Shown here: piece by piece, positions 36,377-49,084 of the stretch
Numbering within the stretch: position 1 is the stretch's first letter
Layout of the letters: each line of letters begins with the position of its first letter
Assembly (NCBI GenBank): GCA_946800325.1
Contig: OX326958.1
Span: 30,735,314-30,799,313 of the forward strand
Origin: Luzula sylvatica
Taxonomy: Eukaryota > Streptophyta > Magnoliopsida > Poales > Juncaceae
Direction: 5' to 3'
Length of the DNA: 64,000 bases
Translations under genes and position numbers: made by a program
The notes under the pieces: model-generated
Told to the model about the DNA's origin: nothing
Databases searched by the model: none
What the model saw: only the letters and a program-made list of their open reading frames with translations

Positions 36377-39300
36377 ATGATGGCTGAAGCAAGGCGGTAT
36401 GGATTTTCCCCGCAATTAGGTCAGTTTTTTATGCCTTAATCGTTTTAATTTGAAGATTTTGGCTGTAAGTTTGAAATTCACCGAATTGATGCCCTGATTT
36501 TGAGATTGCATGATACTCACTGGTGGAACTAGTACTACTTGTAAATTTTTAATAGTTTTAGTATATTTGCATAGCGGAATTGTACTGATTGATTTTTTTT
36601 ATATGTTGTTCTTCTCTCCCTTTCGATTTGAAGACTTAAAGTGTCATAGAATCTATTTTTTTTTATGAAATAATGTTGAAATTTCTTGTTTGTTTAACCT
36701 TCCATGTTACGATTTCTGCAGATATACAGCAAATCTTATCGGAATCTCAGCACAGGTGGTTACGTCCAGCTGAGGTTTGTGAAATTTTAAAGAATCACAA
36801 AAGGTTTCGAATTGCTCCTGAACCCCCAAACAAACCTCCTAGTATGTTTCACCCCCCTTTTCATTAATACGAATTGATTTAACCTTCTTAATTTGTCTCT
36901 TCCTATACAAATTTAGGGTTTCATTAAAAAAAAAAAACTATAATCTTTGATTACAGGTGGTTCGCTCTTTCTGTTCGATCGAAAAATATTGAGATACTTC
37001 AGAAAAGATGGTCACAACTGGAGAAAGAAAAAAGATGGCAAAACCATTAAAGAAGCTCACGAGAGACTGAAAGTAAGATTCAAATCTTTTTTTCTCTCAA
37101 CGAATAAAATAAATCGTAATGTATTTATATTTACAAAATTCAAACTTTTTTAAAAATCTTTTAGTCTGGAAGTGTCGAAGTGTTACATTGCTACTATGCT
37201 CATGGCCAAGATAACGAAACCTTCCAAAGACGAAGTTATTGGATGCTCGAAGAGTACGTTAAGACCAAAATCAACCTTTTCAATTATTTATTATTACATT
37301 ATTTGTTTATTCTCGTTTTTATCTTGCTTTTCAGAGATCTCATGCATATCGTCCTTGTTCATTACCTCGAAGTTCAGGTATGTCCATCCAAATTTAACTA
37401 GTTACATGGTTTAAAGATTAAAATTTCATGATTTTAGGGGGGGAAATCGAGCCTTCACAGAACGAGACAATTGGAACTACCAACATATTGTCCAATAAAT
37501 TCAAGTTCCTTCCCAAGTTCCAGTGAAAGTATAAGTCGAAGCCAATTTCCTTCTGAACCCGAGAGTTCTATCACCGGCCAAAACTCAGAATTAGAAGACG
37601 CTGAATCAGGTACTCTCGAAATCCCAATTTCATAATTGCAGAATTGTAGAATCGTTGAGAATTGTAGAGTATGAGTTTTTAACGCAAGTAGTTTCGAATA
37701 CAGTATTGCAGTTCTCTTCCAGACCCGGATACAATGCTTTCCCTCAAATGGACATGGTCTACAAAGATGCCCACGGACAAATGCCTAATCATCCCTACCC
37801 TAATTCTCTCCCTTTCATTAACTACCGTGAGTAAAAAAAAATATCAAAATTAATATTAAATTATTTATATATTTATTTGGTTGAAATGAAATAAAAGCTG
37901 GTGGAGGGACATCAATGGGGCCAAACACGGAGCTATACTTTAACGAAAAGGAATTTTGTGGACCGAGTCTAGGCACTTTGACAACGACGCAATTTGACAT
38001 GTCAGCATTCAATGACGCGGCGAACAATTCTAACCTTTCGTACTCTTCGACTCAACCTCAACTTCAAGCGCAAAATTTCGACAGTTTGTTCTCGTCTCCT
38101 CAAGGTCTTTCCGCAGGAGACGATATTGAATTAGACAACGCGATTTTAGATGGGGTTTTCGCAAACGAACTCGGTCTAGAAGACGATCCTGACGCGCTGA
38201 ACGAATGGCAGTATTTACCTGATAATTTCGGATTGTTGCAAGAAGAAAATATGGACGAACCTGGTACCATACCGCCATTAGAAAAAGGAGATAGTTTCTC
38301 GAGATGGATGAGTAAAGAGTTAATCGGCGAAGTGGACGTGGATTCATCGCAGAATAAATCCAACTCCGATTCGTTGTGGAACAGCGTGGATGTGGATGGT
38401 GTGATGGAAGATACTGGAGTCTCCAGTCATGCTCAAATGGAGACGTTCGCAGTGGGTCCGATGATTTCTGAAGACCAGCTCTTCAGCATTCTCGACTATT
38501 CTCCTAACTGGGCCTATGCGAACTCCCACACAAAGGCAAGTTCAACATTTACGAAAATTTCATCAAAATGATCATAAAATAATAAAATGAATTTTTAGGT
38601 TTTGGTATTGGGGAAATTCATGAAATGCACGGAAGATGTAAAAACCTGTAAATGGGCATGCATGTTTGGCGAAATCGAAGTGCCGTGTGAGCTATTACCT
38701 GACAGAACATTACAATGTTACTCTCCCTCTCACAAACCGGGTCGGGTCCCGTTCTACATAACCGTATCCAACAGACTGGCCTGCAGCGAAATCCGGGAAT
38801 TCGAATTCCAAGAACCCGATTCCCGGTTCTCAGACATCTCCCTCCTCAATCCCAACTCAGATTACTCTTACCGCCTCGACCAATTCCTCACCCTCGACCC
38901 CAATTCTCAACAACAACAACAACAAGAGGACTACGACGTAACACAGAAAATAATAATGGGGCTGATGTCAGAGGACGACGAGTTGTCAAGCCTGTTTAAG
39001 TCAACCGAAGGAGAAACCATTTTTTCTGGCGATAATGAAAAGGACGAATTGGTCAGGAAATTAATAAAGGAGAAGTTACAAGCGTGGCTTTTGGTTAAAG
39101 TTAAAGAAGAGGGAAAAGGACCTTGTGTTTTGGATAAAGAAGGACAAGGAGTGATCCACTTGGCCGCTGCTCTGGGCTATTATTGGGCCGTCAGGCCCAC
39201 TATTGCTGCGGGAGTCAGCGTTAATTTCAGAGACGCTCATGGTTGGACCGCTCTTCATTGGGCCGCCTTTTGTGGTAGGGAAAGGACGGTGGGGGCGTTA

Positions 39301-40676
39301 ATAACGTTAGGCGCGGATCCGGGAGCGTTGACAGACCCTACACCTGAATTTCCTGCCGGAAGGACTCCTGCTGACCTGGCATCGTCCAACGGGCACAAAG
39401 GAATCTCAGGATTCCTTGCGGAATCTTCTCTGACGAGCCTTCTCGACATCCTTACCCTCAAAGATTCCAATGATAAATCTTCTTCTATTGCTGTTAATTT
39501 GGCGCCACCTCGCATCTCGCTCGTTAAGAGGGTCGATTTCCATATTTCGAGTGATGATGGCTCGTGGAAGGACTCTCTTTCCGCTGTCAGAAATGCTTCT
39601 GAGGCTGCTGCGAAAATATTTCAGGTTTTTTTTTGTTTGCAAAATGGCCCCTGCGTTATCTAATAATTAAAAAAGCGGCCCTTTAGTTTTAAGAAAATTG
39701 GAAAATTAGTCACCCCTGTTGAATTTGTTGTGTAGGGGGGGATTTTTATAATTTGGGGATATTAGAGGGCCTTTTTGCAAATTATTAAGAACAAAAGAAG
39801 ACAAATGAAAATAATGGCTTTTGCTTTTTTTGGTGTATTTTAGGTGTTTAGGATGCAGTCCTTTCAAAGGAAGAAAGTAGAAGAGGAGTTTGAAGGGGAG
39901 GGCAGTTTGGGAATTTCTGACAAGGTGGCTTTGGCCAAGGCAATCAAGGTGCCACCTGTCCCATACGGCAATCCGTATCACGAGGCTGCGGTTCGCATTC
40001 AGAATAAATTCAGGGGATATAAAGGCCGAAAAGAATTCCTTCTCATTAAACGTCGCATCGTCAGACTCCAAGTAAATATAATTTTTTACAGTCTTTATTT
40101 ACGTTAATATAAATAATAATGTGATTAATAATTCTAATTAATTAGGCGCATGTGAGAGGGCATCAAGTGAGGAAGCATTACAAAAAGATAATATGGTCGG
40201 TGGGAATCGTAGAGAAGATAATTCTACGGTGGAGAAGAAAAGGAAGCGGGCTACGCGGGTTCAAATCCGAAGCACCCGTACCCGTTATGGGAGTCCAAGA
40301 ACCCGTTAAGGAGGACGAAGATGATTTTTTGAAAGTAGGGAGGAGACAAACGGAGGCGAGATTGGAGAAGGCTCTTGCGAGAGTGAAATCGATGGTTCAG
40401 TATCCCGAGGCGAGAGATCAGTACAGAAGACTCCTCACTACTATTAATCAACTTCAAGAATCTCAAGTAAATTTTCTAAAAGGCCCTTGAGTTTTGACAA
40501 ATACTCTTTTAGTATTCACATTGATGCCAAAATTTATTTATTTTTATTAATTTTTGTTTGGATAGGCGAGAATATTGAAGGAGGCTGAGGAGGCAGAAGA
40601 GGGGGATGATTTCATGGTGGAATTTAAGGAGCTTTGGGAGGACGATATTAGTATACCAATGCTCGGTTTTAATTAA
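36377..40676 (+). CDS. CAMTA: Calmodulin-binding transcription activator (CAMTA1/2/3 clade)
   Basis: Twelve exons: 36377-36419, 36722-36841, 36957-37072, 37165-37253, 37335-37377, 37438-37609, 37704-37826, 37898-38535, 38599-39624, 39844-40071, 40146-40466, 40566-40676 (1,009 aa). CAMTAs are nuclear calcium/calmodulin-responsive regulators of cold and immune genes that bind CGCG boxes. Domains in order: CG-1 DNA-binding domain (about 15-140, with FDRKILRYFRKDGHNWRKKK and WMLEE..HIVLVHYLEV); a divergent central region with the conserved SRWMSKEL motif; TIG domain (about 443-520, GRVPFYITVSNRLACSE); ankyrin repeats (about 620-735, HGWTALHWAAFCGRE); IQ motifs (about 840-890, AAVRIQNKFRGYKGRKEF and AHVRGHQVRKHYKK); and the calmodulin-binding helix IILRWRRKGSGLRGFK. 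Length is close to Arabidopsis CAMTA3 as I recall it. Exon 7 needs the acceptor at 37703 to keep phase. Intron 8 has a GC donor (AAG|GCAAGT). Confidence 0.93.
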
Positions 40677-41588
40677 TTAATTAATTAATCTTCGATTTGT
40701 TATTTTATTTTATTTTTGTTTTTATATATAGTAATATATGATTCCTGATGTATATTGATTGATGGGGGTCTTGTATATCGCTCGATCCGAGTTGGAGGGT
40801 TTATATGCTGCTGATTGATTGGGTTTCAATTTACTCACTACTTGACGATAAAAGTAGATGGATTGATTGATTGATTGTAGTGTTTGTAGAGAAGTTATAA
40901 ATTATAATAGATACATGATTGGATTTGAGTTTTATAGTAAATTTCTTTACTTATATTTTGATTTTTGACTTGTTCGAAATGCAATATAACATTTATCATA
41001 CCAAAACTCGAGTATATGGAATTTATGTGTGTGCAATATCAATTTTGGAAAGGTAAATTTGATATTTTGAGTTTTAGATAGATTATAAATTTATGTGTTA
41101 TCATGCTTGTTAGTTGCCATGTGCTTTTGATATGAAAAAAAAAAATGAACAAATATCAAATTAGAAATTACCAAACTCCCTAATCCGAGTAATTTTACGG
41201 TTCTCGCAGCAGGAAGTTTGTGTATAATTTAATTCACACTATAAACTTAGTTGTATTCGTACTATAAATTTAATTTATCTTAATTCAATTTATACTCTAT
41301 ACCTTGTCATTCTGTTTACAATCATAATCATGTTGCGAAAGCTTGTGTTAATGTCTTGCTTAATTTCACAACTTTGCCCCCATCACTAGTCATTCATGAG
41401 TCGTGTGATAGTTCATTAAATTCGTAACTTGACACTTCGAAACTCTCTCTTTATCACTAGGCTTGGTAGATATTGTGGGTCCCTTTATCATTAACCGCCC
41501 ACCATCACTCGAATTTACATTTTTGCCACTCGCTCAGAATCAACAATAGAAATAACAGAAAACAAAAGAAAAGAACGAGCGCTTCTCG
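40677..41588. other. Spacer between the CAMTA and TMEM135-like genes
   Basis: CAMTA 3' UTR, then AT-rich DNA and the TMEM135-like promoter and leader. GATTGATTGATTGATT-type runs lie near 40859-40877. No further gene. Confidence 0.5.
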
Positions 41589-43815
41589 ATGTGTCCGTCA
41601 GAGAATGCAGAGACTACTGCCGACGGCAACGGTCGTCCCGTCAGCACATCCGGTCTGGCGGCGGCGCCACGGGCGCGATTGCCGAGGCCTTCGTCGTCTT
41701 CGCTTCTATGGAAAGATCCGCAGAGCCAGGAGAAGGAGCTTAGCTGGCAGCGACGGTGTGTCGAGGCTGTTCTGAAAGGATTCGCTATTGGTGCTGGATT
41801 GAAAGGCGGATTGGCACTTTTCTCTATTCTTGTGCGATTGAAGAGTCGTAGATCAGCCAGGTTTGATCTAATTTGTATTTTAATTTTGTGTAATTTAAGT
41901 ATTTTAGTGAGGTTTTTTTTATCGATTATTGCTTAAATTACGTATGTACAATTTGAATTGTTCAATTTTAACTAGTCTGAGAGATTACTAAGCACTTTCT
42001 TTTCACTGTTTTGACGTTTGAATGATACTTATATTCTGCACTTGGGCGATCTTGTACTCAAACTAACCTTTGCCTGATATCATCTTGTGTTCCAAATTCA
42101 AATATAACGTACCATTTCTCTTTAAAAACAGCACTATAATTTACTGGTTTACTATACAGTTCTAAACTTCTAATAAGGATAATTTAATTTCTAAAATACA
42201 GGAAATCAGGGGGATTTACGAATGAACAAGCAATATTTTTTTCTCTCAAAGAGACTTGCCGGTACGGCATGTTTCTCGGTACATTCGCCGGTACATTTGC
42301 TTCCGTGGATGAACTCATCGCGGCCATTTGGGGACACAAAAAGTATAGTCTTTTTTCAACTCCATTATTAACCATAAACTTTACTTACATTACATACCCA
42401 TAAAAACGTGTTAAATTTTCACTTCAGGACAGCGAAATGGAGATCTCTATTAGCGGGTTTGGTCGCGGGTCCATCGATGCTATTAACGGGTCCAAATACC
42501 CAACACACAAGCTTAGCAATTTACATACTGATAAGAGCATGGGTACTCGCATCTCGATGCGGTATTAAAAGCAAGAAATTCGGCAAATATTGCAAACCCT
42601 TAACTTGGTCTCATGGTGATATTTTCCTCATGTGCCTCTCCTCCTCTCAAATCCTGTACTCTCTCTCTCTATAAATCTCCTTTCTCTCTAAAATCTCTGT
42701 CTCTCTCTAACATGTTTTTTTAAAATAGGTCTGCGTATATATTGAAGCAAGATAGTTTACCATCATCATATAGATCGTTTCTAAACAAACACGGCGGTAA
42801 AGATCAAGCAATTTTAAACGGGGTGAGAGAAATTGCATGCGGAATTCCCTTCACCAATTTGGACCAAATTGTAAATTACTACAAATCTCACGGCGTAAAC
42901 GTAAATCTGGACCCCAATATGAAGGTCCCTTGCTCTGTAAGTATAATCATATCCTCTCTTATCATCTCGAACAAATTTAATTAAATATTATTTATTTTTG
43001 AAATAGATTATACACGAAAATCAATCATGTGCGGGCCATTTCATATCGTTCTTTATAGAAGCGTACAAAAAAGCAGTTCCAGTTTATTTACCTGTTTATC
43101 TCGTCCCTGCCCTTATTGTTCATCGCAAAGGCCTCTTAAAAAGGTATATTCATTCAATCAATTCATTTTTAACCCAAATTTGCAAAAAAGCCCTCACATT
43201 CCTATTTTTTTTCGCAAAACAGGCCATATACAATTCTTGGGAAGACAATGAAGGGCACGGCGAGATCGAGTTTATTTCTCTCCATGTACTGCGCATCTGC
43301 TTGGTTAGTATTTTAATTTTCTTTTTTTTTTAATTATAGAATTTTGAAATTAAATTTATATTTCAGGGCATGGATGTGTGTTCTTTTCAGAATTTTCAAA
43401 AGATGTAATATTCCCATGGTTGCTATGGGCACGGTAATTTAGTCATAATGACCTCATGTACCATATTATTTGATTAATATAACCTAAATTAGAATTTATT
43501 TATTTATGTTGTGAATAGTTTCCGACGGGATTGGCATTGTTAATAGAGAAGAAGAGCAGAAGAATAGAAATATCTCTGTACTGCATGGCACGGGCGATAG
43601 AGAGTTTCTTCGCCTGCTTATCGGATGCGGGTCTTTGCCCTCCGGCCTCCAAGCTGGGCAGATCTGACGTGGCGGTGTTCAGCGTGGCCACTGCTGTGAT
43701 CATGCACTGCTATGCTCAGGAGAGGGAGGTTTTCAGATCCAAGTATCTCAATGTGCTTGATTGGGTGTTTGGCGTTCCGCCCCCCTCAGCTGATGATGAT
43801 GATAAAGACAAATAA
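41589..43815 (+). CDS. TMEM135-like / Tim17-Tim22-Tim23 family membrane protein
   Basis: Eight exons: 41589-41860, 42202-42342, 42428-42655, 42729-42936, 43007-43143, 43223-43303, 43367-43433, 43519-43815 (476 aa). Plant homologues are annotated as Tim17/22/23-family proteins and resemble animal TMEM135, a mitochondrial and peroxisomal membrane protein. Visible parts: a polar, Pro/Ser-rich N-terminus; a Gly-rich membrane segment AIGAGLKGGLALFSILVRLK (about 69-88); GMFLGTFAGTFASVDELI; SLLAGLVAGPSMLLTG; a Cys-containing middle (ACGIPF, PCSIIHENQSCAGH) like the TMEM135 Cys-rich N-terminal domain; a second membrane block (VYLPVYLVPALIVHRK and ASAWAWMCVLFRIFKRC); a PTGLALLIEKKSRR loop; and an acidic tail. 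All junctions keep phase. The biochemical role of the plant protein is not established to my knowledge. A longer first exon in another frame (41473) was not used. Confidence 0.85.
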
Positions 43816-45111
43816 TATTTTTGTCTTTTTTTTTTATTAATTAATTAATTGTTTTGGATTTTGTTTTTTTTAACATGATCGAGTTAACTTATTATAAATA
43901 ATAATAATGAAACTGTGGTAAATTAGTGAATAGTTCGAATTTTTTGTTCAGTGTTTCGATATGTATTTCAAAGCAAAAATTCTTATATACTAATTCAGTC
44001 TTATGTCCTGGTAGTATTAAGCAATTAAATCTTTTTCATCTCTAAAAACTTCGTGTTAATTATGTATCATTATCTGCTTGAATCACTTGTAGAGATATAT
44101 TAATGTATCATTATTTGCCTGAACCGTTTGGTTCGTGATTTTGAAATATGATATCTTGACATATTCTATCATGAATTTCATTTTCATGTTTGATTTGCAC
44201 ATTAGTTAATAAAATAAGAAACATACTCCATTTTCTAAGATATAATTAGTGAGAATAAGATTGCCATCAAAATTTGTGATTTCTTTCTATTTCCACGAGA
44301 AGTGAGTACATTTTATTTACTTTCCAAAAATTAAATTGCCAAATTTTAATAAATAAACTCATTTTTATATTTTTAAAATATATCATGAAATAAATAAGTG
44401 TATCAATGAAACATGATAATAAAATATGTCATGAAATGATATGTCTTGACATGCATTCTTTGACGTACTTTATGCCTAGACATTTTTCAAAACACGAACT
44501 AAACGGTCTTTATAGCCAACTTAAAAGTTAAGCATGTAAAACACACCAAAATAATAAATTATTTAAAAAACACGGCCTATTTTTGGTCCAAAAGGGTCCT
44601 TATAGACAACTTAAAAAGTAATGAATTCTATCATTTCATATCATTTCATATCCTCTCAAAGAAGTATGATAAAATTCATTTAAATAGATTATAAATGTTT
44701 TCCAACTCTCATTATAACATGTGAGTGCCTTGGAGCCAAAAAAATTATTGAAAATTTTTAGATATGTACATGAAAAGGATGAAACCGAAATGATATAGTT
44801 ATTAAAAAGTTTGTGTATGAACTTCCAATTGATGGTAAGTAAAAATAAGGATCTATAATCTATTGAAAAATATCGACAATTAAATTTTTTGGCCATAATA
44901 AATATTTACATAAGATAGTGAAGTTGATGGACCATAAATGATTTTTGTATGTATAAAACAATTTTTAGAAAAATAAGTACGATTGTAATGGATTATAAAG
45001 AGAAAATCCGAAGTATTATTAACTTTAGGATATATAAATGTAAATTGTGTCTAAAAAAAATATGATATGTTTTTAATTTTGGAATGATAAATTTGATATA
45101 TTAAAATTTAG
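43816..45111. other. Intergenic region after the TMEM135-like gene
   Basis: AT-rich without a recognisable gene. The open frame at 44636-44896 (-) is Asn/Ile/Phe-rich and not recognised. Confidence 0.45.
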
Positions 45112-45495
45112 CAACGTTGCAAATAGCGTGTAGCGGTCCGTATCGTGGTAATCATTTTTCGTAGCGATAGCGAGTAGCGTGCGCAATTGTGAGAGCTATT
45201 GCGGATGATATAATTTGTAACGCGTAAAATAATTCATGAAATATAAAAAAATGAGCATCTTCAAAAATCAAAACATCAGACGGAAATTTTGATTTATTTA
45301 TCAACCAAAACAATTTTTGATTATTAAAACTTTCATGAAATAAATTTATTTAACTAAATTCATTTGATTTTTTATAAATTAATCTAAAAATATCTTATTC
45401 AGCCGTAGCGAACTACAAAACTGCAGCGCGTAGGTTTTATCTCTAAACTAAGTTATATCGGTATTGCTTAGCGTTTAGCGAAGTTATTTGCAATC
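45112..45495. repeat. GCG-rich MITE-like repeat, third copy
   Basis: Begins AACGTTGCAAATAGCGTGTA and ends TAGCGAAGTTATTTGCAA, an imperfect inverted pair of ends. It shares TAGCGGTCC with the repeat at 13525. The middle is AT-rich. No clean target duplication was found, so the family call is tentative. Confidence 0.5.
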
Positions 45496-45529
45496 ATGAA
45501 ATTTAGTGATTATATATCAAAACATTATC

Positions 45530-45677
45530 CAATAATGAATAATTTCATAATCTATTAGAAAATTGAGATATCGTTTGGGAATAATGAATAATTTCATAAT
45601 CTATTAGAAAATTGAGATATCGTTTGGGAATAATGAATTATTTCATAATCTATTAGAAAATTGAGATATCGTTTGGG
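45530..45677 (+). repeat. Triplicate 49-bp tandem repeat
   Basis: GAATAATGAATAATTTCATA, followed by ATCTATTAGAAAATTGAG and ATATCGTTTGG, occurs three times with only one or two differences (for example AATAATGAATTATTT in the third copy). Near-identity points to recent slippage or duplication. It lies about 320 bp before the papain-like gene. Confidence 0.85.
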
Positions 45678-45993
45678 GGCAGCCAAGTGCCAGCAGTTAT
45701 AACCATTTCTGAAGTATAATTAATAATAATAATAATCACGGGGCAAATAAATAATGACAAAACACAGCCAAAAAAGATCGTCATACATTCCATGACCCAT
45801 TTTTATACATGATTACGAATCATCAAATCAATCATGCCTCTTAAATAATTGCGAAAACGTATCACATAAAAGATTTAATTAAGTAATGCATTCCACGACT
45901 CACGACTCAATTTCATAATTTACCTCGACCTCTCTGGCGCCAAACGTTGATAAATACTGCACATTCCAACTCGCAACTAAAATCAACAAAACA

Positions 45994-47440
45994 ATGGCTC
46001 TCAAAAAGACTCAAAACTCAAACCCTTTCTCTCTCTCTCTACTTGTTGTATGGCCATTGATCTTCTTTTCAGTCCGTGTCGAGTCCTCCAAGTATAAGAG
46101 TTTCATAGTGACAGATCAACTGTTGAGTACTTGTCCACCAAATCCAGCCATTGATTGGACAACAGTTATTAACTCTCCTGTACAAGATCAAGACCGACAA
46201 TCCTGCAGTAAGTAATTTACTTAAAACTAATATTTCTCACATTTTTCCGCACTAATAATTAACAAAATAGATTAATAAATATAATATATAATTGAGGTTC
46301 ATACCAATAAATAATTAATTCTAAATATTTAAAAGTAAATAATTATGAATTAATTGTTAATTGGTAGCACTAATTATTGAATTAATTAAATTGAGAAAAA
46401 TGTGAGAGAATCTCAGGGGCACTATATTAAAGTTTAAACAACACATACGATTATATTTATAGGTCGTGGGGGATGGGCATTCTCCGCAACTGGTGCAATG
46501 GAGGCTGCCGCAAAAATTGCAAATCCAAACAAAGAGCTAGTCAAACTTTCCGAAGACGAGCTACTAGACTGCGTTTCGCCTGGCCGGGGAAAAGTTGTTG
46601 GGTGCAGCGTTGTACCTGGCACCCCGAAGGCATTTCAATGGGTTGTCGATAATGGTGGTATCGACACTAAGTCAGGTTATGGAGATTCGAGCCTGTCAAA
46701 TAATAAATGCCGCAGTGTCGATGTATGATACGTACTATGAACTTATTCAAACTATAACATTAATTAATTATTTTTTGGAAAATTACGGTATGCCCCTAAT
46801 TACATCCAACTTTTCTTGATGTCATCATCAATTAAAGTTGGGTAAAAAATATTCCCATTTTGCATCTCAAATTCTCTCCAATTAATTTTGTATTCAAATT
46901 TTGATAATTTAATTTATTACACCATTAATTAGTTTAATTAGAACATAATAGAATTTCTCTTAATTTTTTGTTTGTAATGTACTTGTTGGTTTTTAGGCAA
47001 ATAAGGTGGTGAAAATTAGTGGGATCCAGAAAGTGGATAGTAAGAATGATGATGCTCTTATGGAAGCACTGAAGAAACAACCAGTTAGTGTAGGAGTTGG
47101 TCCTAGTAGCGAGTTCATATCTTATAAATCGGTAGGTTTATTTATTAATTAATTAATTAATCTTATTGTTTTCAGACTAATTAGTAACTTTTTTCATTAG
47201 GGAATTTTCGATGGAGACTGCTCAAACTTTACAATCGGACCCCAGTATATGCTACTAGTTGGATATGGAGCTGAAGATGGCTATGATGATTCATATGCAA
47301 AAACTTGTGAAGAGTTCTGGCTTTTAAAGAATTCGTGGGGTACGAGTTGGGGAGACAAAGGCTATATAAGGATCAAGAAAGCAGGCAACTGTGTCATGAT
47401 CGATGCTTCTTACCCCACCAACACAACATATATTTCTTGA
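45994..47440 (+). CDS. Secreted papain-like (C1A) protein, predicted inactive, no I29 prodomain
   Basis: Four exons: 45994-46207, 46463-46722, 46997-47131, 47201-47440 (282 aa). The fold is clear: PAIDWTTVINSPVQDQ, GWAFSATGAMEAA, KLSEDELLDC, GIFDGDC, LLVGYGAEDG and WLLKNSWGTSWGDKGYIRI. A hydrophobic signal-like segment covers about 11-27. Active C1A proteases need Cys25, His159 and Asn175 (papain numbering). Here the residue before WAFS is Gly75, so the nucleophile is lost. The usual HAV...VGYG His is Gln218. Asn247 (KNSWG) is kept. The Gln66-to-Trp76 spacing is three residues longer than in papain. The I29 inhibitory propeptide (about 60-100 residues in normal zymogens) is absent: only ~25 residues separate the signal from the mature-like start. 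Introns are canonical and the frame is intact, so it looks like a maintained gene. A TATA-like GATAAATAC lies near 45949. Confidence 0.85.
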
Positions 47441-48480
47441 TTTTATATTTTAATTTAATATGTGATTTGTGTTTATGATTTGCTGCATGTAGTTTACTCT
47501 CTGCAATTTTCGTTGGGTTTTAATAAGATAATTTTTTTTTTTTTTTTGTATTTTGAACTTGTTGAATTGGACATTTTAGAAAAATAAATTGGAATGGTCA
47601 GTTGTGTGAAATTGATTATTTCTTTTTTTGATTTTAATTTTTATTGATAAGTTTGTGCAATTGATTATTTCTTTTATAAGAGAAGGTAGAAATCTCTACG
47701 TCTCTTTATTCTAATAAACATACTTAATAAAAAAAACATAACTAAAAATTAATTCACAGTAATTAAAAACTGTCAATTCATATGATTATTAATTATGTCG
47801 GGATTTTGGGTTTATATTGGATTGATTTTGATTGAAGAGATTTATTGCTTTGAAATTTGGTGGATGAATAACAAAATGCTGTAAAAATATTTAACTAACG
47901 AATCAACAGAAAATAATACACGGAGATAAATCTGACCGAAGTATACCACTAAAAAAATACACACAATATAATAAATAAATACAATATTTGAAATAAGGCG
48001 TGAGATTATTTTTCAACACTCCTTACACTATTTTTTTCTTTCAATTTTTCTCTGGGTAAACATAGAAAAATATTGCATTTATAGATTCAAATGCATATTC
48101 TCACATACAACTTTTTATTTAGATAACACAATCCTACATGACACACTAATACTTATTCATACACAATTAGTCATATACTAATTATTTAATAAAATATATA
48201 TAAAAAAAACATTAATTTCAATAAAATATATATTAATTTTTAATTATGTGACATGTGCTAATTACCATATTAATTAAATATATACTAATTAAAATATAAA
48301 AAATATGATGGTAAAATGTGGAAATAGGATAAACGACGTCTTAAAATAATTGCACGTGATGTGCATGTATTAGATGCTTCTTGAACCAGATTTTCAGAGG
48401 TGGTCACTTTAACATCTTCAAATACCGTCCATGGAATATATTTTTGGCATGTGTTTTTCAAAGTCCAGCCGGTAATAATG
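47441..48480. other. Intergenic region after the papain-like gene
   Basis: 3' UTR of the papain-like gene, then AT-rich DNA. No gene, RNA or defined repeat was supported. Confidence 0.45.
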
Positions 48481-48489
48481 AGAAAGCCT

Positions 48490-48668
48490 TCTGTTTCTAG
48501 GAGTTGCAAGATAAAATCACACACGACGTTATCGAACGTTTTTTTAATGTCAATTTTTAGCATTATAGTCGGGATATTATTTTTCTTGTAGTAATTTAGA
48601 TATTATTTCTCCATTAAGAAGGTGTACGTAAGGGTGTGGCCCTTAATGAAAACCGTTTGATTCGATAT
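48490..48668 (-). pseudogene. LINE reverse transcriptase fragment
   Basis: Read on the minus strand it gives SNQTVFIKGHTL and, further on, MLKIDIKKTFDNVVCDFI, LQLLETEGF. This matches the L1-type RT block in which xQxAFIxGR is followed by MLKIDLRKAFDxVxWDFI. One in-frame TAA lies between the two blocks, and neither the catalytic YADD block nor an endonuclease is present nearby. It is a short dead fragment. The open frame continues to 48285, but the similarity fades after GF. Confidence 0.7.
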
Positions 48669-48672
48669 AATA

Positions 48673-48788
48673 GCCAATGGGCTCGTGGTCCAGTGGTTAC
48701 GTGTGATACACAAGAAATTATATATTGTGAGAGGTTGTGGGTTCGAGTCTCATTGGTAATCTAGGGGGATGTTGTGAGAAATTTTCAA
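48673..48788 (+). mobile_element. Diverged tRNA-derived SINE, copy 3
   Basis: GCCAATGGGCTCGTGGTCCA, then GTGGTTACGTGTGATACAC and GAGAGGTTGTGGGTTCGAGT follow the head of the SINE at 23784-23920, including the A- and B-box regions. The 3' body (ATTGGTAATCTAGGGGGATG) differs from copies 1 and 2. This may be a subfamily or a chimera. It starts directly next to the LINE fragment. Confidence 0.6.
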
Positions 48789-49025
48789 AAAAATTTGAAA
48801 AAACTATAATACATAATTTTTCTGTTTTGTCGTAAAATACACTAGCATAATCATATATATATATAAAAAAAATACTACAGCCTCAGAACTAAATCACAAA
48901 ATTAATCCCGAAGTAAATATTTGCATTGTAAATGAGAAAATCAATGAGCGGGACCCACTATATTATTACCATACAAAACCATTATGTGTAATTTTTGTAA
49001 AAAAATTCCGGGTCTGTGGAGTTTT

Positions 49026-49031
<6 letters not shown>

Positions 49032-49083
<52 letters not shown>
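49032..49083. repeat. TA dinucleotide microsatellite
   Basis: About 25 uninterrupted TA units. It makes the Tyr/Ile runs of the open frames at 48941-49225 and 48984-49361, which are therefore not genes. Confidence 0.95.
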
Positions 49084-49084
<1 letters not shown>

